Below, piece after piece: positions 12,201 through 26,343 of a DNA stretch of 64,000 bases. Under the pieces are notes generated by a model. That model was not told where the DNA came from, searched no databases, and was given only the letters and a program-made list of their open reading frames with translations. The DNA comes from Lunularia cruciata (Eukaryota > Streptophyta > Marchantiopsida > Lunulariales > Lunulariaceae): contig OX419759.1 of assembly GCA_948567375.1 (NCBI GenBank), forward strand, positions 52,108,593 through 52,172,592, read 5' to 3'. The stretch's first letter is position 1. Every line of letters begins with the position of its first letter. The position numbers and the translations under genes are program-made.

Positions 12201-13849
12201 AGTTTGGAACAACTTGCTCTTATGCTTTACAATTCAAACATATATTTATTTATATAAATATATGGTTCGCATTTGGGTTCCATTCGCAAGTTAGCATTTG
12301 GGTTCCATTCACTTTGGTGCACAATGCCTAAGAGCTCTAAAATTGTAATAGGCTTCATGATTCAAATTCTATCTTGGTGGTATGATCCTTCACCATGGAA
12401 AAATACTAGCATTACTCTCTTGGCACAAACCTTAATGAGACATAGAAAATGGGAAATATTACTAGGAACTTTTGAACCACAAACATTGATTTTTCTTTTT
12501 CCACAAAATATTCTTGTGTTTCTCAAACAAGAACCTAATCAATCTTTTATACAAGATATGATGGCAGAGTTGTTAAACACTTAGTATTGGCATGGCCTAG
12601 TATAATGCAGGTACTACACCAAATTTATGTAGATGAGTATGAAGGTAATCTCATTCATTTGTTTCCACAAACTATGTTGACTTTAAAGTAAGCTATCTTT
12701 AATGAGCTCCTCCAACTTATTGTCCATTTTCTCAAAGGCCTTTGGAGCTACCATAAGTTTATTTCTTCCTCGTCCTTTCTTCTCTCTTTGGTGCTCCCAC
12801 TCATCTTAAGATGAAGATGACCTTGATAAAGAGAAACTACTAGAGGAACTCAAATGAATGAAAAATAGTAACCTTTGTGAAGACTTCTTCTTCTTATTGC
12901 TTCTCCACCTTTCATGTAATACCATTAGCTATTATCTAGATGTGGAAATTTGCATGGTAATATTTTGAATGATATTATATATGATGGTCTAAATGGATCA
13001 GATAGACATGTTACCAAAATAGTACTTTCAGTAATAGTGTAGAGGTCTAAAACATAATAGAAACTTCAAAGCCAATTTTGGAGGCCTAAATGGCTGAATT
13101 AGGCCTCAAAGAATGGTCAGCCCCCTCTATAATAGACAATGCGGTCATCAAGGGAAAATTGAAAGGGGTGGAGTTCACTAACATGTCACCAATCCATGTA
13201 TCTGATTCAAGGTGCAACTCCCTTTGAGTAGATACTCTTTGCCAAGGTGTTCCTTTGGGGCCTTGGAGGAATTTCGAGGCCGTTTGGGCTATGGGTAAGT
13301 GAATATGAAGGCCGGGTTACTACTCAAGCCTTAAGCAGTCCTCACGTTTGAGATTTAAGAGGTTTGATCCAATTCCATTTGAGATTTGCTTCCACGTGTG
13401 GAGAACAACCTCAACTCCTTCTAGTTTTGTACTCTTTTTCTTAAGGCAATAAAATAGGGTGACTGCACTTGAGACGAGTGTCGATTAGGGTAACACTTAT
13501 TTGACGCTCTACTCTCGTTTGATCTCTTCCTTTTCCATCATGAATTGTATGGATTTGTGATTCTTACTTTCAACCTGGAACCTCAAGAAATCGAGTGTAT
13601 AGTTTTTGAAATTTCTATCAAAAGACAATCCATACATCCTTCTTTGCTCTAAATTCCAAATGATGTAACAACTGATAATTGGAAACAGAATAAGGGACTT
13701 TTCTCAAGGTGGAAGCGTGGTAGAGAGTATTACTCCATGTAAAAATATGAAACTTGGCATAAAGACATTCAGTTGCAATGAGACTTGAAATTAGAATGTC
13801 TCTCACGATAAAAATTAAAACTTACTCTAATTGATAGTCTAAAATTATA
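12201..13849. other. No recognised gene
   Basis: A 103-codon plus frame at 12273-12584 is open but has no motif I recognise. The opposite strand has stops. The stretch 13080-13560 is richer in GC and looks low-copy, with no frame worth calling. Weak similarity to the R1 start begins at about 13810. Confidence 0.4.
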
Positions 13850-16190
13850 AATACGCAATGGCAACAATTTTGATCCTTGATTTTCATAATTCAACTATAT
13901 TCACGAGCTTCAGGACCTTTCAATGCCGTCATCTTTTTCATCGATCTTCAACTTGTAGGCACTTCCCTTGTGAAAGGTGCTAACGGTTATTGACCCCAGT
14001 TGCGAGAAATGAAGATTTTGTTTGAGTGCCCCTTTCGTCTTGTCATGTTACCGACAGGGGATCAACGGGTTGTATTCTCGTTTATATTACCATTTGCCGA
14101 AATATGAATTTCGGCTGCGGCGACTGCCGAAGAAACGGATGTGCGATGCCGCGCAACGAGAGATTTGCACCATGGGAATCGAGCTCCATGGTTCAAGGGG
14201 CCCGCATCTTCACTTTGGGGATGATGAACGCCTATACTGATATAGGGTTTGTTCGTGAATATTCTCTGACAGAGTACGTCAATCCATATGAGGATGGGGT
14301 AATTATTGGATCCTTTGTAGACTCTATGGTAGAGGTCCTATTCTGATTCAAATTTTGTTCTATATCTCTTGTTACGATCTGAAATCTGTTAGTCTGAAAT
14401 CGAACCCAATCTCATGAGAACGTACAATGAATGTCCCAAAGTTCAGACTTCATTAATTTCCATATCAACATGGAACCTTACACATTAAAACTTTTCACCG
14501 ATAGCATTTACAGATAAGATTGTTACTCATTTCTTCCCTGAAGAGTAGATTGGCCCTTCAAAAGCAGCGGAGACTCCGTTATGCGGACCGGCCGGTGGAT
14601 CATGCATAAACCTCCGAAAACCAGGAACTACAGAAGAATATCACGTTCTCCAACAGTAGAGTGGAATTCAGTATTTATCACGTTATCGCTTTCACAAATT
14701 TGATATGAGATCCTCGCTGATGTGGCATCCGCAGCGTTTTGCGTTCTATCTCTTGGCCCACACGGGCAATTGGAGCTTGTGGAAATTTTGTACGATCATA
14801 TATTGATACGTGACAACCATTTTTTGCGAATTCCAGACCCTCATGTTTGGGTATCCATAATATAATCGTATCATCCCGATACCGTTACGATCTATACAGT
14901 TTGTTGCAGATCCACTTTGTAGCAAACCACGTATCTGAAGAAGCTCTCTACACCGTCTGGTATGGATGTCGGTTTTCTCCCTAGCACCTTTGCTTATTTG
15001 AACGTATATATCAATCTCAAGCTAGAGTCTTGATTGATCAGCGTAAGTCGCCGTGGGCCATGATCTAGAAACTCTTTACCTGTAAAATCAACAATGATCA
15101 TGCATTCCATCTGCACTTCGAAAGAACATTGAACAATGTAACAAAAGCTCGTTCACCAAAGCATACGTTTGAAATGATCATGTGGACTGTCCTAGAAACG
15201 ATTGTCTAGCTAGAACGGTATTTCTGGAGGCTGATGGTGATGACATTCACAAATGGCAGACTAAAGATGTCACCTGTAAAGCTATTAGCCGATCTGATAG
15301 GACCAACGCCACTGTTGTCCGGGGCTGCAAAGATGTCATAATCTCTAGATCATCCACGATCGTTGCATGCGCTGATACATAATCAGATTTTTCAGCACCC
15401 GTACACTACAGCATTGTATGAAGCTCCAGTACATATGTCTAATCTGATCTATATGTATGTGAAGGCCGGCTTACTACGTAGGCCATCCTACACTTAACCA
15501 ATGACTTCGATAACTTCTGAGTGGTTTATGTATATACAGTGGAAAAACGGACTTGAGCACATTGATGTACATCAAATTCATCCTTTGACCACGGATATCA
15601 TGTAAAACAGACTGTGACTTCATCGAATTTCAGCATGATGATTCTGATGATATAAATGTCGACCGCATTGGATCAGGTGTAAAAACCTTTTGACTTGAGG
15701 CAGGTACACTCGTTCCAAACCAATATTTTATTAGTGAAGCTTTCCAATTCGTGTCCCATAACAAGTGGAGACATCGATATCTGTGTCGCTTCTGCTGTCA
15801 TCACGTCCCTACTTTATTCTCGTGTAATCCTCTAAACCATTCGGCTCACGGATATTAAATAGTGAGTATAAGAGAGAAGGGCGGATCGCGTAGATACCAT
15901 GAAGCCCCATCAAGCCGTACAAGGGTGAGATAAAACTATACATGATAAATAAAAATATATACATAAAATTTACTCTGTGAATTTGGGATGCTAGACTCCG
16001 CAGCGTAGTATCCGGCCCTTTTATATCGCGTTTCAGCGACCTGAATCGGCCGGAAGCTTGGTCCTGTAACGCGGTGCTTTGTATTCGTTCTACCTTGACT
16101 TTCTGATTTGATATGTGCCTTTCGGTCGTGCGTAGTATCAAACACGAATGCTGGCGCTCCATCTGAAATGCAATGGGCCAAATTATATTT
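13850..16190 (+). repeat. Long, diverged relative of the R1 5' segment
   Basis: Short collinear islands match the first 1.3 kb of R1. These are 13850-13960 (GATCCTTGATTTTCATAATT), 14780-14890 (CCAGACCCTCATGTTTG), 15740-15850 (ATAACAAGTGGAGACATC), 15985-16050 (GGATGCTAGACTCC) and about 16100-16190. Between the islands lie roughly 0.8-kb stretches absent from R1, at about 13965-14775 and 14890-15735. These are somewhat richer in GC and hold open frames (for example 14026-14346, 106 codons) with no recognisable domain. The missing stretches do not have clean GT..AG ends, so simple intron loss is not supported. Confidence 0.6.
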
Positions 16191-16289
16191 TTTCAATTAT
16201 AATATAATATATGTGTTAAATTTTATTTACAAAATCATTGAACAATGACATCCATATTAGCCTTCACTAACTTTGCAGTAATATTTACG

Positions 16290-17262
16290 TTCCATAACTC
16301 CGATTTGGAACAACTAGTGTTACATTTATTTTTTTTACATGGAGAATTGAAGGAGAGACTTACATGCATCAACCTGAAGGTTTTGTGGTACCAAGGAAGG
16401 AAAACCTAGTTTGCAGGTTACAAAAGTCTTTATACGGACTAAACCAAAGTCCAAGACTTTGGTACATGGAATTTGATTCTTTCATATTGACACATGGATA
16501 TAGAAGAAGTGAGCTGGATTTTTGAGTGTACCGTCAAGAAGCTAAGTGGACCTAGAGTATTTGATTTGATCACTTTGGTACTATATGTGGATGACATGTT
16601 TATTGCCATGGAGGTTATGGTTAAGGTGGAGAAATTGAAAGAAAAACTTAGTAAGGAGTTTGATATGAAGGATTTATGTTCTTCAAAGGTGGTGCTTTGG
16701 ATTGAAATCCACCAGGATAAGAGCAAAGGAAAGTTATGGATATCTCAAAGGAGATATTTGGAAAAGTTACTTGCTCATGTTTGCATGGAAAATGCAAAAC
16801 CAGTGAACACTCCAATGGCAAGTCATTTAAGGATATAGCTGGAGCAATGATCATCAAATGAGGAGGAGAGAAAAGTAATGTCAAATATTCCTTATGAGTG
16901 CTATTTGGAGTTTAATGATGCTGTGGTCAGCACTAGACCGGACATCTCACATGCTTTGATTATTGTGAGCATATACATGGCATATCTAGAGAAACAACAT
17001 GTAGAAATTTGATGTGGATAGTTTGTTACTTGAAAGGGATTATAAATATTGGAATTTTCTTTGATGTGGAGAAGGGCCAAGAAGGAGAAATTATAGGGTA
17101 TGTAGATTCTGATTTTGCAGTAAACTTGGATAAGAGAAGGTCTACAACATGATTTATTTTTACACTAGTGGTGCAGTAAGCTGGAAGTCTACTCTCTAAT
17201 CTATTCTTGCTCTTTCTACTGCAGATGCAGAATATATGGCAACAACTAAGGCTACCAAAGAG
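16290..17262 (+). mobile_element. Ty1/copia reverse transcriptase/RNase H remnant
   Basis: The plus strand holds, in several frames, the copia RT sequence. It includes MHQPEGFVV, KSLYGLNQSPRLWY, the catalytic box LYVDDMFIA, then FDMKDL, QRRYLEKLL and NTPMASH. This is followed by STRPDISHA, the RNase H entry SWKST and ADAEYMATTKATKE. Several stops and frameshifts are present, so it is a pseudogene. Integrase and gag are missing. It ends abruptly at about 17262, where the T block begins. The frame at 16494-16838 is the longest intact piece. Confidence 0.9.
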
Positions 17263-19600
17263 AAACACAGGATTCACATTGGCAAAATTAATACTGCAGC
17301 TAGAGAGTTATATTTTAGATTCATCACTACTCCCTTCTTCACAATAAGAAAGTTTCTCAATAAAGAATTTTATCTCCTTGTGGCTTTTCCCTTTTCCATT
17401 TACCCTACCCTAAGAAACTCAATAAACACTGCCAAATGTTGTGTTTACTTTTCCTTCTTGTCTTTTGCCTTTCTTTTGCAGCTCTCAACTTCATTTTTGT
17501 GGCAAATATCTTCCATTATGACTCCTCCTTTGCTCCAATTTTCTTTGTTTGCAATATCTTCTAGCTTTGTTGTGTTTTTAAGTCTTTAATTTCCTCCCTT
17601 TTTGCTAGGCTAGTGGCCTCAATTTTGGCAAGTCTTATCCTAGTCCTTGTATCCATTACCTCCTTCCATATATTGCTATGGCTGTCAAAATTATGTGCAA
17701 TTCAAATGCAAACTCTGCATGTTTTGCAACACTTCTTGACATTTTCCTCCTTTTCCAAAAATCACCCTCAGCTTCCATCACCCCTTGCCCTTAATTATTC
17801 TCCTTTATGAATATCAGATTTTGCTGCTCTGTGGGTCTTTCTCTCCTAGATGAATCATCGTTTACTTCATCTCTTAATCTTTAATTGGATCTCCATGGAA
17901 TTGAGACGGCAATGAGTCGAACTCAAAGGGAGTCATATTCTCATCCTCTAGCTCATCTACCATAGCTAAGGCATGGGTAGTCTCCTTTGGCCAGTGTCCT
18001 CCTTGGATACAGAGAACTGAAAGCTAATATGGAGTATTTTGAGACGTGAAGCTATCCTCATCTCTTAAGAAACTCCCAAGAAACAACATAGCCTCCATCC
18101 TCCAAGACTCCTACTTCATCTCCTTATTGCAAGCTTGCAAAATCATCAACAAAGCTATTCCCTCCAACACTTATATTTGCATCTACATCAACATTGATAC
18201 TCTTGTCCTCAATTCCCATGGTAATTTCAAAAATATCATTCTCATCTCCAAGACCCATATTTAAAAATGAGGGAGGGAATATAATTTCTTTCTCCCCAAA
18301 CATGATATCCCCAAAAATCTCACCAAAAATTCCATTTATTGTCACTGACCAACCCTCATTTGATTTCCATTTCAGTGATCTCTCCCCTATGCACTTCTCC
18401 CTCCAGTCTTTGGCAAAAATCTTGTTTAATTTTGCACCCTTCATAGTTTTGGAAAACCCAATACCTAAAGTAATCAAATGATTGGCATATACAAGTATGT
18501 TGTGCTCTTTTGCACCACCTGCTTCCCATCATCTCCCCTCTGTCTTTGTCTAAAGTGCTTTGAACCCTTGATGTAGTCAAAAAGTTGCATACAGTGATGA
18601 GGAATCATACAAAACCAATCATCAAATTGTTGCTACTGCTTTGTTTATTGGTAAAGATTTGCTTGAGGCTTGAGGAATTTTATCTACATATCCTCTACAT
18701 CTCATCATAGGAGAAGGCACATTCCTTGGAGGATTCAACAGAGGAAGCTTATTTAGAGGACAAGGCATACAAGACCAGTTATTCATGGAAGGAGGAGGCA
18801 CTACTAATACAATTCTCAAAAAACTTAGAAATCTCAAGTTTGGACTAAAATTTTAAGGAAGTTGGACAATATGATGGATAAGAAGGTGCACTCAGTGATA
18901 AAGATTCAGTATGATCTAGACTGTTTTCTAAAAATTTACATGTGTTTGGAGGAGCTACAAAAGAAATTGGAGCATAAATAACCATCTTTAAATTGATATA
19001 TATATATATATAGTTGAACCAATTCTATGCGATCAAAGTATCAAGATTAAAATCTGCAAAGTTGGCACACATATGCACAAAATCAGCAACAAGGACATCT
19101 TTGATTTCTTGATATGCAGGCCAAAGGTGTCTCTATTTTTTGAACATGGATGATTGCAAATTGAACCTCTAGCTGTGGAAAAAACTACTTTGACTTTGAA
19201 TTTGAATCTCAATTTCACTTGCAAGAGGAAAAAATCTATAATGAAAGGGAAAAGGCATCTTCAAATTTTGAAATTTGAAAGTGGAAAACCAAAGCACCCT
19301 ATTCTTTCACATGACAATTTTTTATATTTGGGACCAGTAAACGCAGAACTCCTTATTTCCATGTGTCCATTATTTAGAAAACCATCTGAAACATTTGAAT
19401 TCATTTTGAGCTTTGTATGCATGACTCCTTAAATACCATTTTATTTTACTTAATCCTTTGTCCCGGATAAAATAAAATATCTCATATCAGGGTGATGCTT
19501 TTCTATGGACGGTACTGGAATTGTGTGTGCCCTATTTGTGGGACACCCTAGCTTTCTATTTTCAAGACCAGCCTGCAGTTATCTTCAAGATTTTTTTTCA
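17263..19600 (-). repeat. T block, copy 1
   Basis: Repeated at 39050-41394 and 44613-46960. Its longer and more conserved frames read leftwards. One is 117 codons at 18124-18477, acidic at its C-terminus (NVDVDANISVG). Others lie at 18356-18580 and 18622-18837. In copy 3 the matching strand has a basic helical stretch ending AKREEIEALKTQQS. I do not recognise the protein. Candidates are a captured host gene fragment or an extra open reading frame of a large retroelement. Copia pol remnants precede it on the left. Confidence 0.7.
18989..19013. repeat. TA microsatellite
   Basis: A short run of TA dinucleotides inside T block copy 1. Copy 3 has a shorter run at about 46351-46360, and copy 2 has none at the equivalent place. 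Confidence 0.8.
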
Positions 19601-19611
19601 ACAGAAGGGTC

Positions 19612-22600
19612 GTATTGTTCCACTACGGATAATTTGTAATTTTTACACTATTCTCTATAACTATCAACAACTTTCACTCAAGTATGAAAATTTTCATTTT
19701 TCAATTTATGATTTTCATATAGAATTTAAATTTTCATAAGGGTACACTCAGCTAGATCATTCTCGCCTTCAAAATTAATACACTCATTGTTAAAATGGTC
19801 AACCTGAAAGTCATCAAGGAAAATAATGTCAAAACCATTTTTTAAATTAATAAGCTAAAGATTTTTTTGTCTTTAAACAATTTTGAAATGGAAAATTTCA
19901 AAAATATTGATATTTTCACTTTTTGTAATCTTATCGAACTGCTGTAGTAATAATTATGTGCAGCGCATTAGAACTTACTAATTGATTGTGTAAAAACATA
20001 CATTCGCAATCGCAACAGATTTGATCCTTGATTTTCATAATTCAACGATATTCCAGGAGCCTCAGGACCTTTCAATGCTGTTATATTATTCATCGATCTT
20101 CAACTTGTGGCAATGTTTTCGACCATAGATTGAGACGTGACTGACGTTAATTCGAATTCTAGATCCTCATGTTTCTGTATCAATATTGTAATTGGATACC
20201 GTTAAAATCTACACAGCTCTCATCTTACGCGTGGGTACTATCAGATAACAAGTGGAGACATCCATGTCTCTACTTCATTCTCTTATAACCCACCAAACCT
20301 TCGGCTGACAATGTACATTTATACCAGACTTCTGTTGATAAAACGAGTGTAAAGTAGGAATACCAATCCATATGTAGATCAAAATTCACAACACATATTC
20401 GAGTAGATCAGCTGTGTTGCACAGCTTTTTTAAGCTCTAATTTATATCAAAGATTTGTACTTAATTCAGTGATTGAGTGATTCATTTTGACTATTTGAGT
20501 ACTTTTTTGAGTGCTTCATGTACCCTATCTAAGCAACTTCTGAGTTAATGATATCAATCATTCATACTATTTGAGTTGGCCATTGTGTCATTCATTTAGA
20601 CTCTTCGCGTGCTTGTTTGAGTGCTTCATTGACCCTCTTAAAGGCAACATTTGGATCGAGTGAACTCTACATGAAGTCAATGATATTGGATATGATAGAT
20701 CCTACAAATGAGAGTTTGATGAACTCGGGTATAAACTCTAGATATGCGTCAGTTGTGTGAACGTTCAGTTAAAGTTTGCTTTGAAAACTTGCGGATGCTA
20801 GACTCCACATTGTAGACAGTAATATCCGGCCCTTTCAAATCGCGTTTAATGGGCCGTATGTACATGTTCCCTGCTATGTGAAATTTTTTTTCCCTAGTCT
20901 TATGTGATACGTGTGGTTTGGTGGTGCGGAGTATAACATATCAGTAATGATCAAATTATATTATTTCTATAAGAAACAGGACAATCTCATCAAGGTCCGA
21001 TTCAAAAATTAAAAAATATAAAAGAAAATGTCATAATGTAGTTTTTTATTTGGCAAAAAAATTAAGTATGGAAGTTTATGGATGTAATAGGAAGCATTTG
21101 AGCCAGAGATATCACATGGTGCTAATTTGCCTATTCCAAATCTTTTTCTCATCAAACTTTAGATTCTATACCAAGATGGTTTACAAAATTGGATGGTGAA
21201 ATATTTTGGGGCGGTATTCATAGAGTATGATGATGGAAAACCTAGATCTTGTCTTCCTTCTTGTGTTTACTTATGAGTTAATCTAGGATTTGACAATCTA
21301 TGTACTTTTACAGATGGAGGATAATCTGTTTTTGCTCATGACCTCAAAATGGAGTTGTGGGGCACATTTTTCAAAAAATGAAAGAACTAGATGACAAAAT
21401 TACAACAAATTGTGTAGAAGAGTGGAAGTATGGAGTTTTTTAGGACCAAAGGAGTTTAGGGAGTGCAATCAAGGAGAGAATACTATGGTTGGAGAGAGGA
21501 GTTGATAGGCTATAGTTCGGAGACTAAAATTGAGGAATTTGAGCCAAATTTTTGAGAGATATCATTAATTTGATCAAGGGAGTAAAATTCATACCAAGGA
21601 ACACAAGATAGAAAATTTGGAGAGATATGTGAAAAATTTTATGATCTTTTAGAAAGGTTAGAGAGTAGAAAAAGTGCTTATAGTGGTGAGCTCAAGAAAA
21701 AATAGGGTTTGATCTATCTCAAATCAGATCTGGTCAATTGAAGTTAGAGCTCTCAAAAGTGAGGTGTTGGAGATGAGATGCTAATCAAGTTCAAGACTTT
21801 GGTCACTCCTTAAATTGTAGTTTGAATTATCTCATAAAAATTTATAGTATTGTTGGTAGTTAGGGCTTGTACTTATATACAAAGGTTTCATATGAAATAC
21901 TCAAATTGATAATTTAGGGTCTTGGATCAAGCATACTTGGGTTTAAAGAGCTCAGAAATAAATACACTCAAAAAATGATCCATATCTAGAGTTTGGGTTA
22001 GATTAGGTTTGGTAGATCATTTCATAAGCCTGTTAGAGCATTTCTATCTTGTATCATGATTGAATGTCAATCCTACTATTTGTGTGATTATGATTGAGTA
22101 TTTTAGATTGCTAGAGTATGTTTTAGTATTAATTTTTTCTCTGATCTAGAAATATGTGGAAAGTTACCAAGAACCAAGAGCAATCTCTAAATTAAGGATT
22201 CTGAAATCAGGGTGGAAAATACAAAAAAAGAGTCAAAGTTTGAGAGCTTGTCAAGTTAGCTATAGTGATCATTTTGTAGCTTATTTTCTATAATTGGAAA
22301 GCATATCTTATAGGCTTTCCATTGAATTATAGAGCTTTTGAATCCAAGTCACAAATGGAAAGTTACACCCATTTGATTTTACATAGGATTTTCCCATCAT
22401 AAAGACTTTGAAGTTTCCTATTTGGATTAGCAGTTGGTTGAAATTTGAAATCCAAATAAGAGGAAGCTTGGAGTAAAAGTTGAAGTTGGCTTGAGGATAG
22501 AGCAAGAAGGCTATGAAGCTCATTTCCAACAAAAGGACCAAGAGTTCTTGTTGAATTTTTTTAATTGGATAGTCTCCATGCTTGCATGCTTGTTTGTACA

Positions 22601-25170
22601 CCTAGTTGGTTTAGATTGGTATGCGGGCATTGCTCTTAGGTTCTCTCCTTGTAGGAGTGCTCTTTATTTCTCCTTGGTGATGCCAAACGGGTTGACCAAT
22701 AAACTAGGAGTTCATGGTATGATGATAGGTTAGGTTGCCCATTACTACCCTACTTTATAGCAAAAATACCAAAACCTAGAGTGAAGAGTTCTCTTGGTTG
22801 GTTGTGTATATCTAGAAGAGAAACATCTAAGGGAAGAGAGACACTTGACATTTGTGGCATGGGCTACAAAGGAGGCTGCTGCCACAATAAGTCCATTGAT
22901 TAGGGTAGATAGGAGATTATATTAAGGTTTACCTAAACTATTTAAAGTGGAATGTCCCCTCTTGTGAGGTCAATATTTTGAGCCCAAATATGTGATAGTG
23001 GAGGATTCCCCCAAAAGAAATTTGAAATACAGATAAAACGAAGCCTTAACAAAGTTGTGTTATTTTTACCCACGAGAGAGGTTGATCACCATAAATATGG
23101 GACTTGGTTGCATTTTCTCCAGTGAGATTGTAAGATTTCTCTTCACCTGAAGGTAGATGGGGCCAAGCTTCATATAAAAACCATAAAAGTCCTATTCTAA
23201 CTTTGTGTATGATGTGAATAAGTAAATGCATTCTCTTGAAATTTATGTGGTTTGTGTTATAAATCAGTGATCCTTGGTTACTCATCTCACTTATCATGTA
23301 AGCAAGAGGTTGTATTGGAAACTTACCCTTAAAATTTGTTACCTAATTACTAAATGACAAACATCATAGGCAGAAGGGTTCGTGGGGGTGACAAACACTC
23401 AAGGCATCCTTGAGTGTAAGTGTCTATGGGAGACTCCTAAGTGGAATTACAACCAGCTACAGGAATCCTGACTACAATTCCTTCCCAAGCCAAGTAAATG
23501 GCCAGCTGTGCAAGGATTGTACCATTGCTCCCCTTCCTCTCATGGCATCTTGTATTCCCCACTATGGGCTTGGACTAACCCGCCAATACTCCATAAGAAG
23601 TGGAGTTATGGGAAGGACATTGTTGCCAGAAGAAGGAGACAAAAATGAGAGTGCAAGTAGCCCCAAATCCCCAAAGTTACAACAACAAGGTCACCAGCCA
23701 AGGAACGGCTGATTATCAATGAGTGTCAAAATATGGGCAGCACAATGAAGGCTACTCGTATAATGGATGTGATGGAATTGGTGGGAAAGGATGAGCCTCC
23801 ATTTCTACAAAGGGAGTTTAAAATTTTGAATCTACTAGAGGAAGGGATGAGTTAGATAAGTCCCTATCAATCTGAAGAACAATATTGCAAGTTGGGGAAC
23901 AATGTTGGACCTTCTATGGGAGCCAAGATTGTTATGGGACCCAAAAGTATGGATGAGAGTACAGAAGGGAAGTGACTACAAAAGCCGGGAATAGGCCCGG
24001 GATCCCAGGTCTCTAGGAAGGAAACAAGGAACAATGAACAAGGAAGGGGGACTCAACAAGACCTCGACTTCCAAAACAGCAAGGAAAGAAGAAGTACAAT
24101 TACCCCCTGAAACAATGAAACTGGTCAAGCAATAGGCACAGAGTAGAGATTCTTGACCCTTAGAAGCCAAATTCTTGTACTTCATGACAGCCTCTCAGGC
24201 CCTGAAGTACTGAAAGTCCATAGTAAAGGTGAGGATCACCCCAAAGATACAATATATAAAGGGGTTAGAAAGTTGCACATGGGCAGTGACGGTCAGGCAG
24301 GCACTTGAACAAGTAGCTGCTCCACCATTGGAGTTCATGAAACAAGTCCTGTAGGATCCCCATGACTTGCAAGACTGGTTACGTCTAGTAGTTCCTCCAA
24401 ACCATGGGTCTAGCTATAACCCTACCTTGCTACTGTTCATGACATTCTAGGAACGAGGACTTATCAATGTTAATCAAGTCAAGGAGGCAGTTAAAACATT
24501 TTGTAGAGTGGATAAGAAGCGCTTGGCTTGGTATCCCTTCTTACCTTGACCAAATCGGATTCAGGACATGAAAAAGGAGACATTTTCCACTTTCATGCGG
24601 TTGCAACAAGAAATGTTTGTCTTCATCTTGGTAGAACAAATCTACTGCTTTGACCTTGCACTCCTCATTGCGAGATCAGCAATCATTTGACATGCAATGC
24701 TACAGGCAAAACTTGGTATGGAACAGTTTGCCATGCTATGGGCATATGGGATCTAGTTTTGGGAGAAGTGGAGTACCAGATGTGTCCGGTGTATCTTACT
24801 AGAAATAAAGTGGTGCAGGGTATCCAACTAGAAAGATTCCCCATGAAATAACTTATGTAACAATATGCCTTCCATGATTCACCTTGAGGTACTTAGCGTA
24901 TTGCCTGAAGTTGCACTTTTTCAAGGTCTTCCTTCATCTCCACAATCTCCTTATCTCAGGGCTCTATGTCTTTATGGTCCTCCTTCCTCTGTTAACCTAT
25001 CCCAAGCATAAGAGTTCTTACCTCGGCATGTGCTCTCCTTATCTCCGCATCATGCTTTGCACCTCTCCTATTAGATTGTTCCCCATTTTGCAGTTCTCTA
25101 GTCATGAGCTAGACAGGCTGCTTTCTCATGATCAACTTCTTCTCTTACCTTATCTTCTCTTCTTCTCTCG
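19612..25170 (+). repeat. R1 repeat, copy b
   Basis: A full-length copy, collinear with 1-5600 and 46970-52795. It starts near TATTGTTCCACTACGG, directly after the T block. Toward its end (about 24884-25165) the minus strand shows a charged stretch related to the 68-codon frame at 52610-52816 in copy c. The copy lacks the 580-bp duplication of copy a and the LTR insertion of copy c. It abuts segment D2 at about 25170. Confidence 0.85.
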
Positions 25171-26343
25171 TTGGCAATGTTCCAGAGTGTGCCATTCTTC
25201 TAGACGAATAGTGAGCTAGCCCAACTCCTCAACACCTTAGCTCACGGTTATATGTGTTCGCAAGTCACAACTAGCTATAGCAAACCAATTGTTGAATGAG
25301 ATTCAGAATTCTTAATTCAGAATGATTTGTCCGATTTACCGGATCATAAATGGTGCACTGTCAGTGCGACTGCATTATACCCAACATGTTAGTTAGCTAT
25401 AGAGACTGCGACATGTATACGAGATACGTATGGATGACTTAGACGAGTCATTCTGGTAGTCCGATGCCAGTTTCTTACGTGATGACCAATGGTAATAAAG
25501 ATCCGATGTCTTTTGATGTCGATTATCGTATCGAGTTTCTGGATTATTTCCGGAGGCACATCTATTATATTGAAATGAATCAGTGGAGGAATGGACTTGC
25601 TTCTCACCTCCACCTTCAGGCATTGGAGAATCATCCACTTGAGTTCAGGATATGGAATCAGCGGAGTTGCTCTGATCCTGCGTAGAGTTTACACTCGTAC
25701 TGGATTGGAGCGGCGCAGATGGTGTGTTCTTGGGTGCTGTGTTTCTCGATTTTCAATCAGAATCATGCCCGCATGAGACTACAGGATACAAAACAAAGGT
25801 GTACGCTGTCCACCGAGATGACGCGATACATAGAATATCAACGAGTCTTTGACGTAGATATCTTTTGATTGCCTCCAGAGAGCTACACTGAAAAATATTG
25901 GACATGTCTTAAATCTACTCCGCGATTCCTGTAATACAGTACATGGAGTATTCCGGCGGCTGCCATATCTGAATAGGGGTACCTGTTCATATTTGCAAAC
26001 AACACTGTGAGACGTTCCATCTGTGAATAGTAATGCACATCTACAGAACTAGAATCATTCTGGATTGTACAACGCCTGATGGATCTCAATTGCAAGACTA
26101 TTAGATACCCGATTCATTGAATCGAAGACCACCTTCAGTTTAGAAATGTTCCTCTACAATGATAGTATATCCGATTTGCGGATGTAAATTGTGACTTATC
26201 CGTCCTGAAATATAAGCAAGAGCTTGCCCTTTTTGTATAAGGTATAAATTTACATAGAAATCATCGAACAAATTATTAACGGAGCTTTAATGATTGTTCA
26301 CTCGCTAAAGCTATAACCATTTGAAATTTGAAGAAGTATTATC

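Noticed and set aside
12273..12584. 103-codon plus-strand open frame next to the gypsy remnant
   Set aside because: No recognisable domain, no splice support and no second copy. Chance openness cannot be excluded.
13965..15735. Reading R1 as a spliced, reverse-transcribed copy of 13850-16190
   Set aside because: The ends of the extra stretches do not show GT..AG boundaries. The joins fit deletions with short shared words.
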